63,163 nt of DNA. Source: Lingula anatina (taxonomy: Eukaryota; Brachiopoda; Lingulata; Lingulida; Lingulidae). The notes under the pieces are model-generated. The model saw nothing but the letters and a program-made list of their open reading frames with translations. It did no database searches and was not told the DNA's origin. Shown here one piece after another: positions 33,224-44,507 of this stretch (position 1 is the first letter of the stretch; each line of letters opens with the position of its first letter). The translations under genes were made by a program, and so were the position numbers. The stretch spans positions 541,164 to 604,326 of the forward strand of contig NW_019774103.1 of the NCBI RefSeq assembly GCF_001039355.2, read 5' to 3'.

Positions 33224-36200
33224 CTGGAAATTTAAGTACGTTGTGAAAATACCACAGATTTTTTGGCTCATACATAGTTTTTCAGAAATCGAATTAAATC
33301 AACATAAGCCTACCCGGTATATCGTATGTTTAATTAAAGAGGAAAATTTAAATTATTGGAAACAAGGTTAGCTTAGGCCTATGTATGCAAGGGAGACTCC
33401 GTCTTACAACTTCATTGCAATTTTAGTGAAAGCGCTTTTTTTAAAAAGTGCATTTGACCACTTTTTAATGAAATAGGGGCCTACTCATTTGTCTTTAAAA
33501 TAGCAGATAAAGTAGCAATAGACAAACAACGATTTCCTATTGACCTGGTAATATTTACATTTTGATAACTATTGATCTCGTTTGGATAGGACCTGACACT
33601 ATTCAAATTTTTGGGTGCCACATAGTTGACCCACTGAATTCCGAAGGAAAATGTCAACAGTGCCAAATTTATATACTTTGCGTGTTCTCAACAAATGAAA
33701 TAACACATAACATAACAAAAATACAATGACAGAAAAGGGAGTGAAAGTTAGATCGAGCAGACAGACAAAGAATTACAAATAAAAAAAGACAAACGATAAA
33801 AGATGAAATTTACTGTTGGATCGTCTGCTTATCGATTTTCAATTCTACGATCATTTTCTGGTTGGCGGCCTCCTGTTCCTGTGAAGTTTTATCTAAATCC
33901 TCGTAAACTTTCATCCTGGATTCATTAACCTCTCGCAGGGCGTCCAGCTGCTTCGCCAAAAACTGTAAAATCAGAAATATTTTGTATCAGTGAATAGTTC
34001 GATTCATGAATTTCAGATACATACAGCCCGTGATGTACGTATCTCTGAGAGAATAGAAAATATAAAATAGAATAGAAAACATAAATAAAATATAGGTTTG
34101 TAAGTTTGACAGTGATTATTTACTACCCCCCCCCCCCCACACTCACACACTCACAACAAATAAAGCAAAACAAAAGAAAAATAGGCAAAAAAGTGGTTAA
34201 AAATTGGGACATGATAGATTTAATTTTTTTAGTTACACAGCACTCAACAACCTGAACTTAAAATCACACGGAGAAAATAACCAAGACACAAAATATGCTT
34301 AAAAACAAATTTTGCTAGCGCGAATGTCAGTTTTCTCAATATGAGCAAAAAACTCATGAATTTACACTTGAAATGCTATATCTTTCATCCTCCCGATGGA
34401 ATTGCCAACATCCATAATGCATTTGAGACAAATTTATTTTAACGTTCAGTAGCACTTATTACTGTATCGATCCCACAAAAATTCTTATCTCGCCAAGCAT
34501 CCACATACTACATGTACCCCGGGTTTCAGGACATATCTGAAACCGTCAAATAAAAAAAGCACGCTGCTCTTGGTGGCTGTCTGTGCTCTGAATCACAGAG
34601 TGTCTCCTACTGTCGCTTAAAAATGTTCAAAATTCGCTCACATTCGGCCATTTATCTTGGACTCCACACAACTTTGATCACAGCACAACCTTGGACTCAG
34701 CGCAACCTTTGACACGCGGCAACATGAAAAAGTTTTACTACTACGCAGAACACTTAATTTTCACTTATGGAAATAAAACTGAATTTCCATTGAACGCTTC
34801 GTGATTGACCTGACTGAATACTGAATGTGATGAAAAAAAAAAAGAAAGAACAGGAAAAAATATGTTTGCAAATCTAGAAACTGCCAACATATGATAGTGA
34901 TTCAGCGAAGCGCAAAGCCCTTCGTCAAATATCCCTAGTTATTGACTAATGTAAAAACAAGTGTCAAAATATTACAATCAATTTCAAAATATTACCACCA
35001 ATTATCTGAATCGTTCTTCAGATTAGCAACATCATTAACCTAGTTGCAGCATGGCCGGCTCTAATATTCATTTGTTTAAATTCTTATAAGCAAAAGATCG
35101 ATATCATCAAATTCACATTAGAAACACAGTGAGTCTGTGTGGAGAGACGACTGTGCTTGAGTTGCAGCCTTGAAACACGCTTCTAACTGTACATTAGAAT
35201 AACACTGGAGTCACGGAGAATAACCATTGATTCTCAGCCACCTGAAGTCACAGACCGATGCTACTGCTTTTTGCCTTCGTGGTGAGGTCCATTAATGCTC
35301 AAATGCATAGATCTAACAAACAGGATCGATACTAACAAAGTAATGGGATTGTATCTGAAGCCTTTGAAATTGCTTCGCAGACAAATTATTTGGGGATTTC
35401 ACTGACATTTTGCGCGTGGGAATCTCACAGACCGGATAATGTTACCTCTGGCAGCACTAAAGACGTAACTCTTACGGTCAATAGACCTGTGTGCTGCCTC
35501 AAAACATACGCAGTCCTGGACGAAATACTTGGGTGTAGAGAGAATAAAATACAGACACAGTGAAATATTAAATGAATCGACGATTATCTTTTACTAATTT
35601 CCTCTCCCTTCTGAAAAACATAAGCATTCCTTTTCATCCTTCGTTTCTGTAACATCCTTTCAATTTAGGAAGCGTTTTATCCGGCAAAACAGAGAGCTTC
35701 GGTTTATACTTAGACCACTGGTCGTCTGATCATCCATCATTATGACAATTCGTTTATTAGACATTTCTTATATTATATTCTTATATAGATCGTCTGTGCC
35801 TTGAATTTGTATAAATTTACACAAATGTAAGTTTATTACCTCCGCAAAGGAGGTTATGTTTTCACCCCTGTCTGTTTGTTTGTCATCAACATTACTCAAA
35901 AAGTTATGGACCAATTTTGATGACATTTTCAGGGGAGGTGGGAAATGGGTTAACTTAGAAGTGATTAGTTTTTGGTGGTGATCCGGATCAGTAATCAATC
36001 AATAACCAATAATAATAAAAATTGCTGCCTTGACGGAGGTCTGCGCTCTCGGAGTGCTTTTCTAGTTTTCATCCTGTATCTTGTGAGGTACAAGGAGTAT
36101 TTTGAAGCGTTAGAATTTACACAAACCTACATTGCATCATAACCAAAGAATCCGCACTACTTGGCCAGTGAAAAACCAATGCGTTCCAAAATTAACACCC

Positions 36201-37731
36201 AATCTATAACACTCTAATGGCAATATAACCACCAAAACAACATTAAGAATTCCACAGTGACAGAAGTGCCCCGTTGTCCCCAAATGATACTCCCATAATG
36301 AGATATACAATGAGGCAACTGTCTATTTCAATGGAGATGTGCTTTTGTCACGACAGGAAAAAGAGTACGCTCTTCTTGCGCTATGTAGATAATGCGAGCT
36401 TGATGCATACTGTTAAAAATACGTCGGAAATCGCTTTCATTTTCATCGTGAGAAAAACTGGAGACAAAATTCAAAACAGTGACGGAAAATGCATTTCCAA
36501 ATGAAAGGGAAAGTAGGCCTATATAGGGTTTTACTGTTTTTCTTTTCAATTTCCGTTTTCCTTTTAGATAGTCCATGCCTTATCCAAAATGTATATTGCA
36601 TCCTTTAAAAAGAATAATATAAAACAATGGTCAAACTGCAATAATGCAGGGAATGCATGTGACCACTCTATAGGAAGCCAAATGAAGAGAAAACTTTAAA
36701 ATGTATCCTTTGGACATCCCTAACTAAAACATAAAATAGAGACCTGGGTGGTAAATAACATAAAAAGCCCCGTTAGATACGAATTTGTATTTTTACCCTC
36801 TTAACTTCCGTACACGATCCTTTTATACAAACCAGACATGCAGTGGCGATTGATTGTAACACTAGCAATTACTTATGAATTCGAAGGAATCAGGATGATG
36901 TACAAGTATGATATATGCACCATCATACCATGCACTTAGTTGCAACGGCGCAGGATATGTTGAACTTCTGGGGTAAATGTACATTAACGAAGTGGTATAT
37001 GCATCTATATTATCTATTAAGCATTCCACTGTTAATGTCCTTAGGATACTAGGGATGTTGAAGCTATCTCGTACCGCATAAGCGTTCAGTTCATCTCCGT
37101 TTAAAATGTGTCGTTATTAAATTTAGTTTTATGACATTGAAGGTAAGGGGCAACTGGAGCACGCGGATATATATATAAGGCGAGTTCACACCAAAACAGA
37201 CTGATCCATCTCTATACGTCCCATTTTTAGAGCTTACATAGTACGTTGCAGGCCTACACAGGGCTTAGGATGCTTCCTAGGAATAGTACTTATTACTTTT
37301 GCACTAGCGCAAAGATTTTAACGATAAGATAAAAAATACCAATTTGAGTAAGTTAAGTAATTAAATGGTTTGCAATATATATTTATATATTGTCTTATAA
37401 GTCTGAAAAGGTCAAATGTCTCTATTTATACAGCAATACATGGAACCATAATGAATGAATAAATGAAAGAAAGATGGATATGGATAACTGCCACTTAACA
37501 TTCTTATCGCAAACCAATCATGTTATTAGCACCATGTTATTCAGCTAATAACACAGGCTCTTACTGTTAGAAGTGACCCTAACGACCTACCGTGTTTTCC
37601 AGCTCCAGTTCATGGTTTGACTGTTGATACTGACACAGTTGACTTTCTAGATCTTTGTTACGCTCAAGTAAAGTTTTGCCAAGCTCAGCCGCCAGTTGTA
37701 AATCTGCAATAAAATCGTTCTTATAAGCAAG

Positions 37732-37806
<75 letters not shown>

Positions 37807-39194
37807 GTGACTAAGCGACCGGGGAAAAGAGGGGCGTGGTCTTAAAGATCCCAGATAAATTTCCCATTATGACTCAAACCCGAGAGCGCAATCGAACAAT
37901 TCAATGGAAACAATTCTCGTATAAGCGCTGTCCCAGACATGATGTTTTCCCTCTTTTTAACTACATTTTTTAATAGCTACAATAATGCATACTTATTTGG
38001 AATGTGCCACTGTTAATTAATTTATGTATGTAATCATTTTATTTTATTACGTTACTAAGATTCACACATCGATTGCCGGTTTGGATAAAAACAAGATATA
38101 AAGCACTGCAGAAATACATCAGTCTCATGTTGTTTTGAAGAAGGTTCAAATGGGATACTGAATTACTTTGGAAATGAATTTAGCCAGCCAGACTTCGGCT
38201 TCAGCTAAATGTACCCTTGAGAGTTGGGTACCATTAGACTACAGAAGCCACGGCAGGTATGCTGGCATGCCGCGCTGCGTGCTGGGTTCAACTAGAGAGA
38301 TAACCAGGCGTGGTATTCTGACATGGTTCAATACTGTAAGTACATGCTGGAGTACGAGATGGATTAAGGTAGCCAAGAAACAGGTGGGGTATCTGTAAGA
38401 TCAAGAATGTGACGGATTGACCAGAACCTTCACGCGAGAAGGCAATTTTAATAAGAAACTTGCCAAGTGGACCATTGGATGGATTCTGTTGCGCTAAAAT
38501 ACCGGGTGCAAGAAGTGGAAATGCTAATTCCACTGAAGAGATGTTAAAAGAAAACTGCTTCTTTGTAATAAGTGACACATGTAGCTAGAGTTTTCATTTT
38601 GGCTCTATCTTATAAGGCCTGTCTATCTGAAATACAAATATCTGAAACATAGGCCTGTAGTCGGCTCCCAGTAACATAACAGCATTAGTACATATTTGAA
38701 ATACCAGATACGAAGCTGGAGTTTGAACGTCATCATGGCTGATCTAAAGGAAAATATCTGCCAAGTTGGCAAATGAAGAGAAATTAAAGTATTCAACCAT
38801 CGATCTGACCTTGCCTCTTGCGATTAATGTCTGCAATGTGACTGGCAGATGGTGGGAAAATTCAGCACACACATACCACACACACGTAATATGTATGTAG
38901 TAGAACAATTTATATAAACCCATATGTTGACATTGTTCAGTGAATTAACTGTGTTTCTACTTTCAAATTCCATGAGACCCCTATCTTTGATGATAACGCC
39001 GAGTTGTCTACACACCAGCTCGATCTCTTCTGTATATGTTAATGTGAATAGAGTGAATCATTACTGACACACGTCTACGACTGGATCTAACCGAGGACTA
39101 AAGAAAATATCCACATACCGCTTTCATACCAAGCGTTCTCCTCTGAATCACGACTCTCTCTTTCGTAGTCCAGTTCGCTTGACATCTGCAGCAT
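32251..39194 (-). CDS. CDR2/CDR2L-like coiled-coil protein, complete 4-exon gene
   Basis: Homologue of vertebrate cerebellar degeneration-related protein 2 and its paralogue CDR2L, cytoplasmic coiled-coil proteins. Coding exons: 39194-39119, 37703-37591, 33962-33814, 33223-32251. All junctions are GT/AG in consistent phase and give 436 aa (vertebrate proteins about 450-465). Diagnostic blocks: the N-terminal acidic WYE motif followed by DLQLAAELGKTLLERN, FLAKQLDALREVNE with KVYEDLD, a long heptad coiled coil to about residue 250, LLNELDAQYHALVEKYESLI, and the C-terminal PPEYKQIFKEIFETLRKS signature. Whether it predates the CDR2/CDR2L split cannot be told without a tree, so no symbol is assigned. 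No disruption seen. Confidence 0.93.
33814..33962 (-). CDS. CDR2-like exon 3 (aa 64-113)
   Basis: Coiled-coil segment FLAKQLDALREVNE followed by KVYEDLDKTSQE and ANQKM, aligning with the LTKQ...VYEQLD...NQKL stretch of CDR2. Donor ACA|GTAAAT. Confidence 0.92.
33963..37590 (-). other. CDR2-like intron 2
   Basis: No further exon recognised. Contains a poly-C run near 34127-34138 and the interspersed repeat at 35838-36065. Confidence 0.6.
35838..36065. repeat. CTCCGC/GGAGGTTATG interspersed repeat
   Basis: Begins ACCTCCGCAAAGGAGGTTATG and ends GACGGAGGTCTGCGCTCTCGGAGTGC. It contains ACTCAAAAAGTTATGGACC and GGTGGTGATCCGGATCA. From memory this is a widespread non-coding repeat of marine invertebrate and fish genomes. 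A decayed copy is at 1565-1665. Confidence 0.7.
37591..37703 (-). CDS. CDR2-like exon 2 (aa 26-63)
   Basis: Encodes DLQLAAELGKTLLERNKDLE, the most conserved CDR2-family block and the start of the coiled coil. Donor ACG|GTAGGT. Confidence 0.93.
37733..37800. repeat. (TA)n microsatellite
   Basis: About 33 TA units, 30 bp upstream of the CDR2-like exon 2 acceptor. Confidence 0.95.
39119..39194 (-). CDS. CDR2-like exon 1 (aa 1-26)
   Basis: Encodes MLQMSSELDYERES and ENAWYES. The WYE matches the WYD of vertebrate CDR2 just before the invariant DLQLAAELG. Donor G|GTATGT. Confidence 0.88.
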
Positions 39195-40118
39195 GTTTGC
39201 GTCTTTTCAGTACGCGCTGAACTGCAATCAACCTTCCTGATAACAGAGAACGACTAATAATAAACGTGGCGTGTATTCAGCATATAATCAGTATGCGGGC
39301 CGGTCGATTGCTTTATCACATTATCGTCATGTGACTTGTCATGTGATACGTTGTCAATTTCTCTTTCTCCGGCAGCATGATGCTAACCGAAAAGAAGATG
39401 TTGTTGTTTTATATATCCGAATTATAAAACCATAGCATCTATAGAGACCTTCCCTATCATACCTCGAAGATAATAACATGAAGCTAAATCCACTCCACGT
39501 CTATAAATCACCATGATTTTCTCGTGAACCACGGACTGCCTTGAGCTATCTGAGTAGGCCTACCTAGGACCCCAGTAGGCCCAGAGCAAACCTGTCACAC
39601 GATAAAGTTTTGTAGCTCCAAAGGAGATTTCTTTATATTTAAATATAAACGAATGTTTAGTTATCTGAATAGTTCTAGCTAATAAATCACCCATCCCCTT
39701 GCCTGTAGGCCTAATGTTTTTCTTTTCCTCGTTTTCTCCTTTAAAATATCTTCATTTATCAGAAAGAAAGAAAGTAAATTACTAATGAATATTTTCAAAT
39801 AGATGGGAAATAATAGAAGAGAATAACTTACTCTTTTTTATTTTCAATTCTTATCATAAACAGGGAGTTATAAATTAAATTGCCTTCAAGCCTTACTGAT
39901 TGTGTTAGCGATGCGCCATGTGTTAGGATGAGTTAGGTGGGTAACAGTTCCCGCCTCACGGTCTTCTCCTGATTTTTTCCTAAATTAACATGAAACAAGG
40001 AGTCTGCTAACAAAGCCACAAAGAAGAAGAAATCTTGCTTCATATGAAAACCAGACATGCATCCATGACGCATTTTACAGCCATGAGGTTGCCGGGTCCA
40101 TCCCTAGCTCTTCATCTG
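39195..40118. other. CDR2-like upstream region
   Basis: Probable promoter and leader of the CDR2-like gene at the left end. No TATA box or clear motif cluster identified. No other gene seen. Confidence 0.4.
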
Positions 40119-40212
40119 TTAGGTTAAAAAAAGTTTTCGTAAGAGTACACCTTGGCTTAGGCCACTAATCAGAAGTCTCCTGTTGACTGATCCTCTGGAA
40201 ACTCTTTTTTTT

Positions 40213-40250
<38 letters not shown>

Positions 40251-40637
40251 TGTGTGTGTGTGTGTTTGTTTGCCACTGTCTTTTAGAGAAGGTACTGATA
40301 ATGTCATCTTTTGACGATACATCTGATAAGGTGTACGATTCTTCCAGGCTGTAGTGTGACGGGGAGGGACGACCAGTGCTGATGCCTGGTCGCCTATATT
40401 GCTCTGTGTGATGCCGTTGAATGATTTTACAGAGTTCATTGAGTGATTCCTACGCGAGATCACCACATCCACAAAGTAACCAAGTTCTCTTTTGAGTTCT
40501 TTCTTTTTAAAAGTTGAAGCAGTGGCACCTTTCAAATGTGCAGAACAAACTTGACATGAAACACCAGTGATTGCGACCTTAGTGTACACGTCCGAGGAGT
40601 GGTCATTCTGCCCAGTTCTGTTATAAAGAAAATTCAA
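40119..40637 (-). other. Duplicated ORF block, copy a (172 codons)
   Basis: A minus-strand frame whose central ~105 residues recur almost unchanged at 41830-42207. It has Cys-rich CQVCSAHLKGA and basic KKKELKRELG stretches, then an Arg-Glu run that is only the translation of a CT microsatellite. I recognise no family. The same DNA is present in array units 2 and 3 (about 46450-46600 and 51900-52090) with the frame broken, so this is probably duplicated upstream sequence of the synthase units, not a gene. Confidence 0.4.
40214..40266. repeat. (CT)n(GT)n compound microsatellite
   Basis: A CT run followed directly by a GT run at the edge of the duplicated block. Confidence 0.9.
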
Positions 40638-41829
40638 TTCTTACTAACTATTTTTCATTACTCAATGAGTTTAGTCCACTTTCATAACGTGAAAATTGTT
40701 TATTGGTCATCGCTACAGCCAGCTTTATCAAATGTTTGTGACAACAATCAAACTGAACTTTGTAATAAAACTTAGGCCTACAGTTCTAATTTTCAAAACA
40801 TTCCATCATTTTTAAGTAGTGTAGTAGGCATATATATATTCCTTTTAATCAGCTGTTCAATATTACATCGCGAAAAAATGGAGTTTATAGGTTTAACTCT
40901 TAAAGTGTAAAAATTCCTTTAAATAATAATATTGCAAAAGACGTGGATGTTAGGTTTAAACACATTGCTCAATGTGTTGTGCCTTGGACATTTTGTGTCC
41001 AAGGTTGTGCTTTCACATCTTTCACTGCACACAGTGCTGCATGGGTCACTGCACATTACTTCGCTGGTAGGCGTGACTACTGCTGAAAAGTTGGGTGTAT
41101 GTAGGCTTAAGTAGTGTCAACTCTATAAGCTGTCCAGTCGTCGCTACACTAGGCCTTGGAGCAAGTTTGCCTTCACAAACTTGTCATCTCATATAACAAC
41201 TATAGCCTCGCCCTGCACTGTGATTTCTCACCAATATATCCCGGGAAACGAAATCAGGACACAGGTAATGTCAGCGGTAATTCGGCCACTTCAGCCATTC
41301 GTTTTAATGTCCAAGCTTCAGCCAAAGACTACTTCGATATTACGTACTATTTTTAAAAAACGTCACATTTGTCTTAGTGCGTTTTATTTTATGGATCTGT
41401 TTCACATAAGGTCTGAGGTCAATTAGCTTACTTAGGTCCCCATCTCAAGAACGCACGGTACCCTTAACTGTATCAGTGTAACAGGAATGGTAGTCCTAGT
41501 AATGGGATATACGGGATCCTGTTTGATATAGCAGTACAGGTTAGGATTGTCAGGCTTAGTATATGCTGTATATGAGACGACTGTCACCTTAAAAAGGTAA
41601 CGTGAAACTGACTACCATTTCTTTCACACGAATTAATATCATTTAGATGTAATAGTAATAGCATACTTTTTGTACAGTGTATGGATGTTAACATTCTAAC
41701 GAATTTTAAAAAAATTCGCAAAGAAACATTACATCTCCAAGTAATTTTATTAGTTTTATAGTTTTTATAAACAAGCAATGGTTTTGTCCTTATTTTATTG
41801 TTCACGTTATAAGAAAATCGCCTGTGATA

Positions 41830-42207
41830 TCAGCTGTTATTCGCGGCAGTTAGGCAGTTAGTTGTGTGTGTGTGTGTGTGTGGGTGTTTGCCACTGTCTT
41901 TTAGAGAAAGTACTGATAATGTCATCTTTTGACGATACATCTGATAAGGTATACGATTCTTCCAGGCTGTAGTGTGACGGGGAGGGACGACCAGTGCTGA
42001 TGCCTGGTCGCCTATATTGTTCTGTGTAATGCCGTTGAATGATTTTACAGAGTTCATTGAGTGATTCCTACGCGAGATCACCACATCCACAAAGTAACCA
42101 AGTTCTCTTTTGAGTTCTTTCTTTTTAAAAGTTGAAGCAGTGGCACCCTTCAAATGTGCAGAACAAAATTGACATGAAACACCAGTGATTGCGTCCTTAG
42201 TGTACAC
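41830..42207 (-). other. Duplicated ORF block, copy b (125 codons)
   Basis: Near-identical DNA to 40260-40600, offset 1618 bp, bounded on the left by a GT microsatellite. Array unit 2 lacks a second copy at the equivalent place, so the block was inserted here within unit 1. A few codon changes (for example Val to Asp and Thr to Ile) do not suggest strong protein constraint. Confidence 0.45.
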
Positions 42208-42622
42208 GTCCGAAGAGTGTGTCTTTCTATGCAGTTCAGTAACTTTCTATTACATAGTACTTCACGGTAAGCGACCAAACATAGATACGATATTCCCCGG
42301 GTGTGGAAAGCGTGATCCAGACTGTAACCTTCATTCTATGGTTACCTTAAGCGGTCACAAGAAGGCTTTTTTAACAAGTTCAATTCATTCAACGGTGACA
42401 TATCCACAGACAATGCTTTTTTTTCCCTTTCACGGCCTCCAATTTTTCATTTGATTGATTTACTTAAGATTCATTAGTAGATTTTCGTACGAACTTCCAT
42501 CGCCCCATTTGCCAATGTTCGCCTAGTAGGCCTAGTCAATTGTGGACATACAAAGTTGATAGTGACGTTGGCAAAAAATGGTATACCACGTGTGACCCGA
42601 CTTTTTGCCGCTGTAGAGCCTA

Positions 42623-42844
42623 CATAACGTGACAGAGAGTCCCCCATAACAGAGAGTCCGCTTGCCATTCCTTTACACCGGTGTAATGAAATTGAGGATC
42701 CTTGTAACAGAAATCCGCCCTCCATATGATTATAATGGTTAGGGTTAGTCTGACCTAAGTGGGTCAAAATCTAGGGCGAGGCCCATCTGTGTAAATGAAT
42801 GGGAGGTGGACTCTCTGTCATGGGGGACTCTCTGTCACGTTATG
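42623..42844. mobile_element. 222-bp MITE upstream of synthase copy 1
   Basis: Termini CATAACGTGACAGAGAGTCC and its inverse extend to 37 bp with a single mismatch (42623-42659 against 42808-42844). It lies in a stretch (about 42571-43066) absent from the matching place upstream of copy 2. Confidence 0.8.
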
Positions 42845-43066
42845 ACACCGGCACCGACCTGAATTCGACGTCCGCTGACGTCGTCAGCCCAACGTTAGAA
42901 TACCGGTGGCCCCACGACCACTGTTTGCTGTCTCTGTGTACTACCATTGATTCTAGGATAAAAATGACTAATATTCACCTTTTCCCAAATTAAGATAGTA
43001 AATAAGGTTTCGATGGGCTCAAAAGTGCGATAAACCGTGTACTATATTTCTTCTTTTGCATTCTAG

Positions 43067-43171
43067 AGTTCGATTGAGATACAAGTGGTTAGTCTAGGAT
43101 ATGGACTCATGAAATATAGCAAAATTATCCAAATATATGTTAATATATTAAAATATTCTTTTCTAAATCAG
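43067..43171 (+). other. Leader mini-exon and 84-bp intron of synthase copy 1
   Basis: A strong polypyrimidine acceptor (CTTCTTTTGCATTCTAG) precedes a possible 21-nt untranslated exon at 43067-43087. Donor G|GTTAGT and acceptor TTTTCTAAATCAG then delimit an intron at 43088-43171. The start codon follows 19 bases later. The same intron is present before copies 2 and 3. Confidence 0.55.
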
Positions 43172-43190
43172 GTGCACTCCATTGACTGGC

Positions 43191-44507
43191 ATGAAGACCC
43201 CAACGCTTTGTACCATGTGGTACAAACTATTCCATTCCACTCCCCCATTCCAGCCATTTACAATAACAAAGCGACATCTGGGAAGCGGACTACCAGGGGA
43301 CTACGCACGGGAATTGGCCGCTTTGGCCAAAAGGGCCTACTCCCCGTTCGAGAATCTAGACAAATCAAAATTCCACGTGGACTTCTACTCTTCGGACTAT
43401 TTGGGGCTTGGGCTTAACCAGGAACTGAACCAGGCGCATGCAGACGCCATTCTTCGGGCTGGTATGGACCACAACGTTTCCTGTGTTGTTTCTCACCCTG
43501 CCAACTCCCCGGTAAAAGATACAGAACTGGCCTTGGCTCGGTGGTTAAAAAGTGAAGCCGCTGTCCTCACCTACTCATGTGCAACCGCAAACATTGGCGT
43601 CATGGAGATCTTACTCAAAGGTAACGATCGTCCCATTTACATGGACCATTACGCCCACATGACCCTCAAGACGGCGGTGTCCGTTGCTGAGGCCTCGTCG
43701 CGATTGAAGCTGTTTCGGCACAATGACATGGACCATCTTCGTTTTAGGATAGAAAAAGCAGGGAGCGGAGTTGTCGCCGTGGATTCGATATACAGTGTTA
43801 ACGGAGAAGAGGCGCCGATGGCAGAATTGGTAGAGTTGTGCCGCCGTCTGGATTGCATCCTCGTCGTTGATGAGAGCCATGCTGTTGGGGTTGTGGGAGA
43901 TGCGGGCGAGGGCCTGGTAGCCCATCTAGGGCTAGAAAACGGCGTTCATGTTAGAACGGCGTCCCTAGCTAAGGCTCTATCGTGTCAAAATGGTGTTGTT
44001 GCAAGCAGCAAGGAAGTCGCGGACTGCTACAACAGCGCGACCACGTTAGCCTTATTCAGCGAGAATGTACAAACCCCCAGCGCCGTCAAAGCCAAAAAGG
44101 CGATAGAGTTAGCAATACTGGCAACCCAACAGCGGGATGACTTGCGAAATCTTTCCCAATCATTTCGGCAACAGCTTAATGAAGCCGGCTATCCAGTAAC
44201 AGAAAACGCAAACCATCCGATAGTGTCTCTGGTGGTTGGTGACCTGGAAAGGGCAATGTATATACATAGCCTCCTTTGCTCCAACGGAATCTTCCCGTGG
44301 GTTTTTGGCTATCCCGCCACTCCAAGGAACGGGGCCTTGATGAGATTTGTCATCAACCAGTATGTGACGCCAGAGAAGGTAGCATACACTGTTAAAACAC
44401 TGAAAGATCTTAGTAAAGACCTGAAGCCATGGACATGGGCTGGGGAACACAGAAATAAAGAGCAGAATAGAAAGCAGTTCGAACAAAGAATAATTAATTT
44501 TAATTGA
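43191..44507 (+). CDS. CqsA-like alpha-oxoamine synthase, copy 1 (438 aa)
   Basis: PLP-dependent fold-type I enzyme of the alpha-oxoamine synthase family (ALAS, KBL/GCAT, BioF, SPT, CqsA), which condenses an amino acid with an acyl-CoA. Visible residues: FYSSDYLGL substrate-entry motif (65-73), HPANSPVKDTE (102-112), H156 in YMDHYAHMTL, VDSIYS (197-202), VVDESHAVG with PLP-pyridine Asp D227 and H230, and TASLAKAL with Schiff-base lysine K261. YAHMTL, NDMDHLR, VDSIYS, TASLAK and the NGIF..VF..PAT segment resemble CqsA from Vibrio more than animal ALAS, GCAT or SPT. About 45 extra N-terminal residues are basic, possibly an organelle signal, but weakly so. The ATG at 43191 is chosen because it is conserved in all three copies; earlier in-frame codons are not ATG. 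No intron in the coding part. Substrates unknown. Confidence 0.88.
   Translation: MKTPTLCTMWYKLFHSTPPFQPFTITKRHLGSGLPGDYARELAALAKRAYSPFENLDKSKFHVDFYSSDYLGLGLNQELNQAHADAILRAGMDHNVSCVVSHPANSPVKDTELALARWLKSEAAVLTYSCATANIGVMEILLKGNDRPIYMDHYAHMTLKTAVSVAEASSRLKLFRHNDMDHLRFRIEKAGSGVVAVDSIYSVNGEEAPMAELVELCRRLDCILVVDESHAVGVVGDAGEGLVAHLGLENGVHVRTASLAKALSCQNGVVASSKEVADCYNSATTLALFSENVQTPSAVKAKKAIELAILATQQRDDLRNLSQSFRQQLNEAGYPVTENANHPIVSLVVGDLERAMYIHSLLCSNGIFPWVFGYPATPRNGALMRFVINQYVTPEKVAYTVKTLKDLSKDLKPWTWAGEHRNKEQNRKQFEQRIINFN

Noticed and set aside
43611-43925. 104- and 69-codon antisense frames opposite each synthase copy (also 48604-48918, 53497-53811, 57203-57517)
   Set aside because: They recur only because the sense gene is duplicated. 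They have no splice or promoter context and mirror codon bias of the sense strand.
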